This document shows, one piece after another, positions 1 to 32,099 of a stretch of 64,000 bases of DNA. Location: NCBI RefSeq assembly GCF_018320785.1, contig NC_054868.1, positions 48,305,874 to 48,369,873 on the forward strand, written 5' to 3'. Each line of letters starts with the position of its first letter. The first letter of the stretch is position 1. The position numbers and the translations under genes are program-made. The notes beneath the pieces are model-generated. The model made no database searches. It was given only the letters and a program-made list of their open reading frames with translations, and was not told the origin of the DNA. The stretch comes from Cheilinus undulatus (taxonomy: Eukaryota > Chordata > Actinopteri > Labriformes > Labridae).

Positions 1-1150
1 CGACAGACCCCACTTTATTTTAGCCACATTTTTTTTTTGTCCTGAGGGGAAACAGCTACTTCTCAGATCCATCAATGCATGAATGTATTTTCAAAAATAA
101 ATATGTGATACTTGTGCTTTATTCTGACATCAAACCACAGTACATCTCTATGGCAGATACTAACATTGGGCAATAATATAGAAGGTTTTTGAGATAAATC
201 CAAACAGTTTCAGACAAGGTTTAGGGTAAGACAATATTGTTTGGACAGTTGTAATTTATGACCATAAAGTTTATAATGCTGCTACTGCATCTTTGCCACT
301 TTATAATAAAGCTCTTGCATATCCTATATTGTAACTGATGAAATTGTGGCCTCTGCAGCTACAACAGATAACTTTAGAAAGTATTTGTTTTAGATTACTT
401 TTTAAAAACACTGTGAATAGGTTCTTGTTTTAATGTATAATGATGTCATTTATGCACTTTGTGTTGTCAGACGTATCATTCTTGCTGTGCTGACATTTTC
501 ATTTTACCTCTTGTGACAGTTTTTTGTGGGATTACCGATGGAGATCAGCAACTTGTGAAATATGTGATTCAAACACTTTCATTTATCATAAATGAATGAC
601 CAATGATATTTCATACTGGCCTTAAACAAACAACTAAACTTAACTGATTTCAAGGAAAAAGACTGCAAGCCTAAAGCTAAGTAAAAAACTGTTTACAGTA
701 CAAAGAATTAGGAGTAAAATGCTTATTGTTACATGGTGTTTACCATTGGTAGCTGCAAATGCTTCTAAGTGAAGCAAGCACAAATTTTCAGTAAATTAAG
801 TGGGATTAATATAAAGAGTTTTATGCAATTTAAAATATGTTTGGTCTTTGATTTAAAAATACAGTTTCAAGTTTAATACCTGGATTCCCTACAACAGGTA
901 ATTTATTGATTTTAATTGTTAAAATTACTGATAAACTTAAGCGGTTTTCATGTGTTGTGTTTCTCAGAAAAGCTGAGGTAGAAAAAAGAGTTCTGCTTTA
1001 AAAAACCTGTCCGAGATAATCAGACACATTTTAAATCATTTATTAGCCATGTTTTGTAACTTCATACTATTTAGGAACAGAAAAGGAGGATTATTACAGC
1101 TTTAATCTAAAAACCTGAAATCAGAGATTTAATATTAGTCATGTACATAC
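1..1150. other. Last brd4 intron, partial
   Basis: AT-rich sequence with no open frame or splice acceptor matching the expected final brd4 exon on the minus strand. I see no recognisable repeat. The terminal exon is inferred to lie before base 1. Confidence 0.8.
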
Positions 1151-21534
<20,384 letters not shown>

Positions 21535-24379
21535 GGCAGAGGTGGGTTGCAGTGGCTGAGCCAAATGTTTAGGCAGATTGGACCTGTCAGGGGCAGGTGG
21601 GACCGGGGGGACCCCCCTCAGGCCATTACACTCCTTACTCGACTCTCTGGAAGGAAAACAAGTTCATCATCAGAGACAGAAATTCTTCCGGATTGAAACC
21701 ACTTCTGATTCAGTTTCTTTAGTAAATAATCACAACTCGAACCTGAAACCAGCTCACCATCTTACTAGTGCTGGGCATCAATCAAGTTTTGATCTCAATT
21801 ATCCAATTTCGATTTTCACTTCTTACTATCATGATAATTGAGATTAAACAATCAATATAGCTCATGCTTTGTTTTTTTTGTTGTTGTTGTTAAGTGTGAT
21901 AAATGGAGATGACCCACCCTCCTTTTACAGCACAGCACGTTCTCTACCACTCCCATTAAAACAGCTCTCACTTTGATTTAACTGAGGTGCAGAGAGCCAC
22001 GGCACATACATGGTACATGAAAGCAAGAGAGCTAAAGAAGATGACACAAGTTGCATGTAATCACTCTGGTTTTGAAGAGTTGAACATGAACAACACTAAA
22101 TAATGTGTTTATTATCGTTGTCATGGCTGTGTTTGTTGTGCTTTTTCCTCATGCCAGCTTGCTTCCTGATTGGCTAATACTCTGTTCCAAGCAAATATCC
22201 TAACCATGCCTGCTTAGCTGTTCTCTGTGCTCCCCTACAAATAGAATTTCTGGTCATAAATACTGAACGTTTAATAGCTACGATCTTGAGTCAAAGCGGC
22301 TCTTGACTGTCTTCCTGGTAGTAGTGGGAGGTAATCCGGTATCAGTACCGGCACTGGGAAAATTTCTGCCACGGCATGGTTTTTTTCAACACTGTCATTA
22401 CCAGTTTAAATGGGTGCGTTCCGTTACAGTGCCCATGTGAGGCATAACTGATGTAACTACTAGCGTAGCAACATGACTGAAAACAGCTCAGTCTGAGTCC
22501 AGTCAGCAGCAAATTCTGCTCTAACATTACGAGCAGCCAGGTGACTAACTGCCAGGTAACTAACCACGCCAGGCTGTGGCATGAAACGAAGTCTTACATT
22601 AAGATGTGAACACTTTGGTGGCATAAAGCTCCTGGTCCTGCTGCAGAAGCTGCTATAGTCATTAATGGGTAGATACACCTAAGCATTACAGAAGTGAAAC
22701 TTAAAACTACAGGAGCAGTTACAAAGAAGTGAACACAGAGAGACTTATAAAATAATTTCTGTGATCTTATATGCAGACATGAGTTGGGGGGGGGGGCTGA
22801 TCATTTTTGTTTAATTAATATTACATTTGATGCAGCATTTGCTGCTTTATGTCTTTCACTTGAGTTAAAGAAACATTTTCTAGTCATATATTCTGTTATC
22901 AAAGTTAAAAAAAAAGTAAAATCTCATCTCTTCAGCAAAGTGTCTCATCACACCCCTACTGCATATCTAAAATTTGCAATATTTACAGGCCACTCCCTTT
23001 CAACCATCTATTTATTTAAATTATCTAAAATTACTCTAATAAATAAAGAAAAACACATTAATATATAGTTCTATCCAGTCACATCAGTATTAAACAGTGC
23101 CTAAGCTCCTGAGTGTCTTACAATTTGTTCTTTGCTGCAAAAAAAATCTCTGATAAAAAAAACTTTAGTGAACATCTGCTGAAAAACAACATCAGAGCTA
23201 ACTGATTCCTAAGAATGGGTGGTGAGTGAAGGCCATACTCAGCTTGTTTCAGTAAACTGTTTGACTCACCAAAAACATCATGCATGCATGGCTTTAGTGA
23301 TGTAGACACTTGGTGTTTTCAAACATGCAAAAATCCACAAACAATTTCCTGAAGGTTTCAGGGCTATCACCCTGAGTTTACCTAAACATTATCCTTTCTT
23401 TCCCTGGCTAAACTCAAGTAAAGTCTGGGTGAGCTGATGTGTCAACACACAGCACTACTGAGTGAAGGTGATGACACTCATACAATTGAGAAACCATTAC
23501 CTATTTAATGGTGCTCCTTTATTCTATTTTCTGCCCACAAGTATTTTCTTATACTGCTAATACATCCAGTTACAAGTAGCACTGATGTATAATAATGAGT
23601 GTTGCTTTGTCTGCAAAGATGCTAAGAAATGTGAGGTACAGTTTCATAATCACAACAAAGTATGTAAGATCTTGTTGCTCATCATGAGATATGTTTGGCA
23701 ACATGAGAAAGAGACTAGAATTAAGAGGGAAAAGTTTGGGTGAGAAAGGTCACAAGATCTCTTTTAGATCAACATCCAACAGTTAAGATTGGCAGCTGAA
23801 CACTTTGCAGGTCTTAAACCCTTTTACATCAATAGAAAACTTAGAAAGCAGCTGAACAGTTGCCATGGAAAGTTAAAAGCATTTTTTCCAACAAATTATT
23901 ACAATACAGTCCATTTGGCTTTAACACTTCATTCCTTGTTAGGAATTTCACTCCCTCTGATCAAAGAATAGAAACCAGGTTTTTAAGTCAGGCTGCTCTG
24001 AAGACAGAGAAAGAGCTGTCAGTGCTGTAGTGTTAATAATCTGTGCTGTACCAGGGCTAATAACCAAGACGGCACTTTAATCATCGAGTACAAAATAACA
24101 AGGAAATACTGTCAAGATAAAATCTTTTATGTATAAGGACCAGCTGGTTGTAAAACGCAGCAGTAAGGTTATGTAAACTGGCTAAACTTCTAGACAGTAA
24201 GGGAAATTCAGTTAACATTCATGGTAACTGCTGAAATAACAAATAAGTACAATTATTAAGACTGTATTCTGATCTGTTTGGTTAATCTGTGCATTAGCCA
24301 GATATATTTAAACCGTTTGTTTTGGTTTTTTTCAAACAAGATACTGGCATGTTATTTTACCACCCCTTTGAGACAATAC

Positions 24380-25130
24380 TTTTACAGAGATTTATATCCA
24401 AATGGGGGATTCTGATGCCAACTACTGCATTCTGTGGATGCACCTTAATGCATACTGACAACTGTTTGATATTCGATAACTCTGCATTAAGAGATGGTCC
24501 TTGTTGCCCTCATTCAGACTGGTTTAGTAGTGTAGATGCAACCTGAACTGGCATGTATTAAAGACCACTTCATCATTTGACATAATCTGCTGGTAAATAG
24601 AGAGCATGGCTTAATTTATGCCCATCCAGCCTTGCTCAGAGAAATGGGATTGAGGCTTTTTTTTTTTTAAGATCTAAATTATTTGGCTTAGATCAGTAAT
24701 AAGGACCAGCCTTTCAGCTCCCAAAGGGCTCTTCTTTGGTACCATTTTGCCTATTCTTATATCTTTAAAACAACAAAAAAACTATGAAAGGAAGCCGTGT
24801 CTTAAATGGGAGCTGTTACCATTTTTCATAAAGCATGTTTCTGACAAAATTAGGGAGAATGGCTGTTAAAGATGCACTGCTACCCTCTTAGTTTGTGGCT
24901 AACTCAAACCCATCCTTTCTTTTTGTCAACTGCTTCACAGCACACAGTATGAAGGGATACCAAGCCATAGTACGAGAGCCAGGGAAATGATGTATGAGCT
25001 GTTGTTTGCATAAGAGGCGAGCAAGTGAGTCCCAATATCGGATTGCCACTGAAGACATACTGCATATTGTTAATGCTTAGTAAGGAAAAAGTGCAGTCCT
25101 TTGTTATTAAAAAGCCCAAAACAGAATAAT
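24380..25130. repeat. Anonymous dispersed repeat, copy 2
   Basis: Diverged partner of 19020-19850 in the same orientation, with matching word order over about 750 bp. It has a T-run at about 24658-24668 and lies in the first brd4 intron. Confidence 0.65.
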
Positions 25131-25189
25131 AATCTGCAATGATGAATTGTCTTAAAACCTATCTGTCAACCCAAGCTAGGTGGTGAGTA

Positions 25190-26655
25190 GAGATGCAGCA
25201 AAATTAAAATTCCATAACACAAAAGAATTATCATGGTTATCAGTAGCACCTGTAACATGATCGTTTCACGGGGTGGTAGCAGCAGAGCTGCATTTAACTC
25301 TACAAATTTGATCCATCATCTCCAAACTAAACATGCAGTGGAATACGGTGACGTCCCTATAGCAACAGGCAGCTTCACCAAAGCAACACACTCTGGACTT
25401 TAAGAGGAAAGACAGGTATCCTCGAGGGAGCGATAAGGCAACAAAGATTACAGAAAAGTGGTCAAATTCAACACTTTAGACAACCATCCCATCTCCGTGG
25501 TGGAGAATTTAAGTTTTTGTTGTCTTCTTGAGCTTTTGAACCCCCGCTATGCCCTGCCCACTAGACAGTATATTACTGACACTGGCTTACCGGAGCAGTA
25601 CAAGAAAGTACGTGACAGTATACTAGATACGTCACTGCCCTCAGCTTCAGTACAGACATTTAGAGCTCTGATGTTCGCCCTATGTCACTGCTGAACCTCA
25701 CTACACAGTCTTCCACCTTCGAGTTAAAGTGTACCGTATTTCATGCATGCCAGTTTCGTGGGTCTCACACAGCAGAGCATGTAAAGCAGGCAATCGAGAA
25801 TGTTCCTAAACAAGAACTTTCACTTCATTCTAAAGTAATAGTGGGTAAAGAAAATAAAGTGAGGGAGGGAAAAGTGATGGAGCAGCTCCAGTTGCACTTT
25901 AGGAATTGCACTGTAATAACAAGAGTGCCTTGTATTTTATTTGATATTTGGGTTTTATTGCAGTGTTAATGTTTTGGTTCATGTCTCAGATTAAGCTACT
26001 ACATTTTAATAGGGATTGTTGTTTTGAATCTGTATGATTCATCTGTTTTTGATCCTATTCAAGTCAAACTGTTTACACCACTTTAAAGTGGAGTTAGGAT
26101 GTTTTTAATTCATTTTTTGAGTTCAGTTTTTGCTGTGACCAATATAGTGAAGTTAATTACCACTTCTAAGTGGAATTATAATATTTCAAATTCATTTATT
26201 GAATTATTTTGTTATTGTGACCATTGACTCTGCTTTTACCACCTCTAAGTGGAACTGAGGTTATTTGAGTTCACTTTTTTGGCTGCTCAGGTCTATCAGC
26301 TGTTTCCACCACTTTAAAGTGGATTTTTGATTGATTTAATTCAAACACTGCACTAAGTGAAAATGTAACTTTATTTTTTGAAAAACGATTAAAGCAGAAC
26401 AGCTATTACACCATTCTGAGCAGAAATGTGATTTTATGTTTTTTACAACAATGTTGGCTGGACTGAGTTAAATGGAATAAGTTTAAGATATATATTAGTT
26501 ATCCCATTTACTTCAGTTATTCTTGCAAAAAAATCAAATGAAACTCTATTCTAGGTAATTTTAAGTATTGATCGGGACTCGGTATCGGCAGATATTCAAT
26601 ATTAAAAAATCGGATTGGGTCGGAGGCCAAAAATGCTGATCGGGACAACCCTAGT
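25190..26655 (+). mobile_element. Decayed hAT transposon with transposase remnants
   Basis: Two overlapping broken frames carry typical hAT/ZBED transposase words. At 25458-25694 the product has HPISVVENLSFCCLLELLNP followed by RYALPTRQYI, matching the hAT 'P-x-VE..F..L...l.PRY..PSR' region. At 25730-25860 FRGSHTAEHV matches the 'f.gsHTa..I' core segment. Stops and frameshifts separate them, so it is a pseudogene. The right end is a fragment near 26570-26655 ending in GGGACAACCCTAG. Confidence 0.75.
26078..26322. repeat. Tandem repeat of about 70-82 bp carrying a 14-bp palindrome
   Basis: CCACTTTAAAGTGG is a perfect palindrome at 26078-26091 and recurs at 26309-26322. Close variants are at 26160-26173 (CCACTTCTAAGTGG) and 26239-26252 (CCACCTCTAAGTGG). 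The spacing is 82, 79 and 70 bp, with similar sequence between. It lies inside or beside the decayed hAT element. Confidence 0.85.
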
Positions 26656-29600
26656 TATTAGAGTTAGGATGTGTGAAACGTATGATGGTAGCAGCTGCAT
26701 TTGCAGTAGGGACATGGCAAGTCTTGGGATTTTATACCAGTTTGGTCTAACAATAGGATGCAACCCAACCTTAAAAGGAAAAAAATAGGTATTTAAGTGT
26801 GTCTTATACACAGGATTTTACAGTATATAACTTAGATTTTCATTCTGTTCAGTGCAATGACACTGTAAAGCACCAATTTTTCCCAGTGATTATTAAGACT
26901 TCTTATTCTGAAGACTTACATGTTTGTTGCTGTGCAGCTGTGGTCTAATCCTATTGGGTGATCATATCTCTGTTGGTGAGGCAGCGATATCCTGAGGTTA
27001 ACACCGGAGGTCTGTCAGTGACACGCCGAGGGAGGAAACCACAATACCCAGGTAGGAGGCTAAGGGTCTCGCCTAGGAGAGAAGAGGGGTTACTGTTTAT
27101 AATTGGGGTCATTTTTATATGAATGCATGATGTTGATTAACGTAAACAAAGTTTGTCAGCTTATGGGAAAACCCTTGCCTTCCAAGTACTTTGAGCACAG
27201 CCTTTTTGCTTGCATCTAATTAGATACAGTCAATGCAAAAACGTAATGTCAAACCCCATGAGAAAAATATATTGACAAGATTGTTTCATTTTAAAAATAT
27301 AAACTATAAAGTTTTTTTCTAGATTAGGTGTATTTCAAGGTGCATATTGCAAATAAAAGCATACTACTGACCTTAAATCTTTTACAGTTTTATGAAGCAT
27401 CTCCATTCTTTTAGGACTTCACACAACTCCTGATCAAAAAGTGCTACTTTTAAGTGGCCATGCTTTGTCTAAGAAACTGAAAATACATTTTTTTGAAACA
27501 GCAGCAGCACAAACAAATTTTGCGTTTCTTTATAACATGTTAAAAACATGATGGTACTTTGATTACACCTGAATTTCATTGTATGACCAGCTCACACTGA
27601 GATTGCACCTATTTCGGTCTCTCCTCTTGTGCAAGATTAAAAACAGATCCACCAACGCTTGATAAAAAGTGTTCATGTTTGTTTTTCTTCCTGTGAATGA
27701 CTTTGTCTGACTGGAACTATGTAGATGAACTGGGACTTACACAACAGACAAATTACACAATTCTTAGTCAAAGACGGCCTTTTGACCTACTTCTGATGCC
27801 ATTATAACAGGTTTCTAAGCTGCCAGTGCTGCACCTTACTTCCTGACTGATGTCATTACTGTAGTGTAATTATACATCTCTTTCATTGATCGATCTGTTT
27901 GCTGACAGTCTTCAAGAACTGTGTTCCTGCAGGCTAAAATATCTGCTTGTAATATGTTGTGTTTCCTCTTTATCTGTGAGAATGGTTGAAATGCTGTGAC
28001 TTACATTTGTAACATGGAGTAAGTTTGCAGGTCTTTGCTCCATTTTCTTACCGGGTTTTAATCACCCTGTCTTGCATGCAAGTGATGAGTGTATGACCAC
28101 CCTCCTTCAGCGTTCTTCCTTTCTCCACAAGGGCATTAGAATCAAATGATCAGTTTCTAAGATGAAGATCCCAGTGCCTTGTTTGTCTTTTCAGGCAACC
28201 TTCATCTTGTGCACGTTAAAAATTTGTAGCATTATCTTTACTTTTCAGTTAGATGAAGACAGATTTATGCTCTGCAGTTCTTAGTTGCACATCGTACCCT
28301 TACACTAAATATTAACTGTTCTTTAATACCTTAAATATGATGCAGTGTTGCTTTATCCCTGATGTGTACTATAAGCACCTTACAGTGTTACCCACACATT
28401 GACAATATTTGGGTGGGCTACCCAGGTATATTTAAAGCCACTCAAGTATATTTCTGACCATATATATATATTTTTTTAATCCATACACAGTCACCTTCTG
28501 AGCATGTGGTGACAAGTCTTTACTGCACTCAATACAAGCAGGCTGTTTTGCACCGACTCCTATAGTGGTATGTTGACAGCCTGTCAGCGGCACAGTGCGT
28601 TCCTGTTCGACGTAGCGCCCCGCTTTACCCCCCACTGCCTTGTTCCTATTTTCCTCTCTGTAGCTTGCTTTGAGGTGAGCAAAGAAACAGATAATAGGTA
28701 GATAACAAGACACAAAGAATGTCCAATCCAAAAGAATATTTCCTTGATTTTCTTTCACTTGCCTTGCTCTGCAGACTTTGTAAACTTATTTTACAAAGAG
28801 TAGACAACTGTAATAATATCCACTGCTGTCTTTAAAATGTATTGCGCTCTGACTTGTGTCAACACAGAGTAAAAACTATTCAACTCAAAGCAGCTAAAGG
28901 CTGCCAAGTAAAAACTGAAATTCATAGGGCAGAGAATTAAATACCTAATAGATCCAGTGTAGACAGCATGTGTGCGATGCTAACATGCAGTTAGGACTCA
29001 TTGTGGGAGATGTCCATGAGTGCATCCCTCCTGTAATTGCACCAACTGAGCTGCAATGTCTTATGTTAAGCTTAATCTTAGGGATGCATGGCATGAACAA
29101 TAATATATAGGTATTGGCAGCTATTTGCTTAAAAAGGTTATTATCAGTATAGGAAGATATGAAAATTTCTGCCTATATTTGCAGTCAATACTAGGGGTGC
29201 ACCGATTACAATTTTCAGGCCGATCACTGATCTTTATAAAGACTGACCTGGTAATTCTGCTTTTGTCCGATACCAATTTTTTTTTTTTTTATAACTGACA
29301 GCATACACCTTCAAAGTTCCAATATTATTTTATTGAAAACATTGAACAATTGAACAATACCCGTGAAACAATACAAACTTGTTGTTTTAACTGCACATGA
29401 GGTAGTTCTCTCAAATATAAATGAAAGGTTTAGAGCATTGCTGTCCAAACTACTAAATTATATCAGTTCCTTTAGTCTTTCATTTTTCACATTTTAGTAG
29501 GTAGACGTAGATAAGATCGGTAGATAAGATCAGTTTCAATAGACCAACAGACCGAGGCCATCTGTCATCTTTTTCTTTGCTCATCTTCTTTCCTTTAGAC

Positions 29601-31410
29601 TTCAAAGGATGTTTTACTTTAAATTCTATTTTAAAGGCTGTAGTTCTGAAATACTAATATCAGTATTGGCTAAAACGAAAGTTAATAACAGCGCACTGAA
29701 TATCAGAGGAAATTGAGAGGCACCTGACTGCTGACATCCAAGAACATACGGCACTTAGACATCTGTAATACATGGTTTTTTTAAATCAGTAATCAATGGA
29801 CCAACCAAACATGACCACTTGTGGATAAATTTCAAGTACTGATAGAGTAAACCTATTTTACAAGTGCCACTATATTCCTGCTTGTGCTTTCAACTAAACG
29901 GAGCCACATGAAAAGCATCTTGGGAACCTGATGCAGCATGAGGCCGAAATATGTCGGCACTTTAAAATGTCTTTCTCTCTCAAAATGTGAAATCTATCCA
30001 CAAAAATTAAAAGTTGGTTTGCTGGTTAGTACATACGCCTTAAGGGGTTCTGTTTAAATGAAAACATAGAGCATAGAAAGCAACATGCCTGCATTTGTGA
30101 ATGTCCAAGTGCCTATGCGTTCATGGATATCTGGTGTATTCGGCAGGGCTCTCTTGGAAAAAATATAGTACGCATCTTTTCTTCATATGCAGTCATTTTA
30201 ATATTTTACTGCAGCTCCTTGCTGCCAACATAATCCTGTACTCCTGCACTGATGATGGCTGTGATATAATACCTCATCAACAATAAACCTTTACACAGCT
30301 CACCTGCTTTCAATATGGAAAACCAAGCAAATATTTCAAAATTAGAGTGACTGTATTTGGGCATATTTTACAGTGTACCGTTGATGAATACTGTCAAAAG
30401 AACAGACACTAAATAATCAAACACACAGGAAAGAGGCAGGGCAGGATGCTCATTTAACACTCAAGTGGAGTATCATTCTGTGGGGAATACTGTCTTAGAA
30501 TATGCCACAGTGCCCTAATGTCTTTGGGGATTTTTCCTGAAAAGCAATCAGTCAAAAACCTGGAAATAAAGACAGTGCCTTCCTTCCTTCCTTCCCTATG
30601 TAGTGTGAGACAGATCCAGATTACTTCTGAATGTCTTGCAATTTAATGTTGAATTTAAGAGGCAAACCAATAATTGAGTGTACATATGTTAATGTTACGT
30701 GTATTTATTGCTTGCAAGTGTATGCATCATTTTCTAAATGTAATATGCTACAGGTCTTTATTACAAGGTTTCAGAAGATTCTTACTCTCACCCTATTTCT
30801 ATTAAGACCCCCCAAAAAACACTGCAGTCCAATACTGTTATATAGTGAGCAAGCTTCCTCTTTCTAAATCCAACATAGTTATTTGTAAACAGTCATATAG
30901 TGTGATCTCTAAATCTCTAAACAGGAAGCCTGTAAGTGCCTCACTAATATTGCGCTAACAAAAAATCTAATTAACCACAAACCACTAGTAAAAGCTTCAG
31001 ACTATTATTTTAATATTGGGTATCAGAAAAAAAATCCACTCAAGACGCCTAACTGGGTTTAACAGCTACGTTCGTATTATGTGGATAGTTTGTATTGGGT
31101 TTAAAGCAATGTCGCAGCAGCCTCAGGTCAAAGACAACGTCTGGACAGGGTGGTGGATTAATATAGACTTAAATATAGACTACCAATTTAATAAATGACT
31201 GTTACATTCATCAGCCATTTTGATATTATTCCGTATCGCGTCACTATGATCTTCATACAACCGGTAACGTTATCCGAGAGGAGCTAACGAGGCTAAGTGT
31301 CTCGGTGTCAGCATCCACGTTACAAGCTAAATTCAAAGACAAATCCAACAGATTATTTAAATTACAAACAATTTCTCGTTACACAACGTTGTTCCACACC
31401 TCTTCCTTGC

Positions 31411-32090
31411 TAACCTTTCATGTCAGTACACCGCCATGTCTTCTGTGAGCAGGTGACAGCTCCGCACGTAAACGGCCTTTCAGAATACGACTAGGACGGG
31501 ATTGATATTCTCGAAATGACGTACGCTGCACTTCGTATGAGCTCCTGCGCCATCGCGCGTAAACTACGCTGCCAAGAGGACGTAACTTATGTCACGAATA
31601 CGGCCTACGGGGCTACAAACAAACAGCCTAGCAGCTAACAGGCTAGCATGGTAGCGACCTGCAGCTAACGTGCACACTGACAGCACTGAGTGTCCACTAC
31701 CACTAAAACGACCTTAAGACCAGTTTCAAGAGGATAAAGACACCACCTAGAATATGCACACTGACACCAAATATCGCTCATTTAAAAGACAAGAAATCAT
31801 CTATCTCGTGTGCCCGAACCGGTGAAAGGCCTTGCGAAGACAGCTCATGCTCCGCTTGGCGAAGCGCACACTGACAGCGCGCGAAAAACGCTCCTGTTTC
31901 CCATTGTTAACCCTTTAGCAGGTCCTCGAAGTTTTATGCTTTCGTCTGATATAAAGGCTTCATCTATACAGAGTCAAAAAATGGTATTTTTACCTTCTTC
32001 AGTCGGTTGTCAGCGCTCGCAGACCTTCCTCGCCCCAAATCCAGAACAAACAGTCCCGTTTGACGTCGGTGACGTCAGACGCAAGAGGGC
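31411..32090 (-). promoter_or_regulatory. brd4: Probable brd4 promoter and non-coding first exon region
   Basis: This stretch is richer in GC and CpG than its surroundings. Two candidate first-exon donors are visible on the minus strand. One is GAAGAAG-GTAAAA with the exon ending near 31995, and the other is CATGAAAG-GTTAGC ending near 31410. Either would splice to the acceptor at 21647. With the second, an in-frame TGA just upstream supports the start at 21534. A perfect CRE, TGACGTCA, is at 32070-32077 and a half-matching TGACGTCG at 32061-32068. The transcription start is inferred, not seen. Confidence 0.5.
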
Positions 32091-32099
32091 GTGCCCAAA

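Larger units (their letters stand above)
21647..31410. other. First brd4 intron; rest of the stretch
   Basis: Nearly 10 kb without supported exons. Recognised parts are listed separately (24380-25130, 25190-26655). Fragments of hAT-like ends occur at about 21768-21850 and 29081-29280. A (CCTT) microsatellite lies near 30580-30595 and a TA-run near 28460. A GC-richer patch at 26975-27085 has no clear identity. The remainder is unannotated. Confidence 0.5.

Noticed and set aside
26975..27085. GC-richer patch in the first brd4 intron, considered as an alternative 5' exon
   Set aside because: No clear donor-acceptor pair and no conserved protein or promoter motif.
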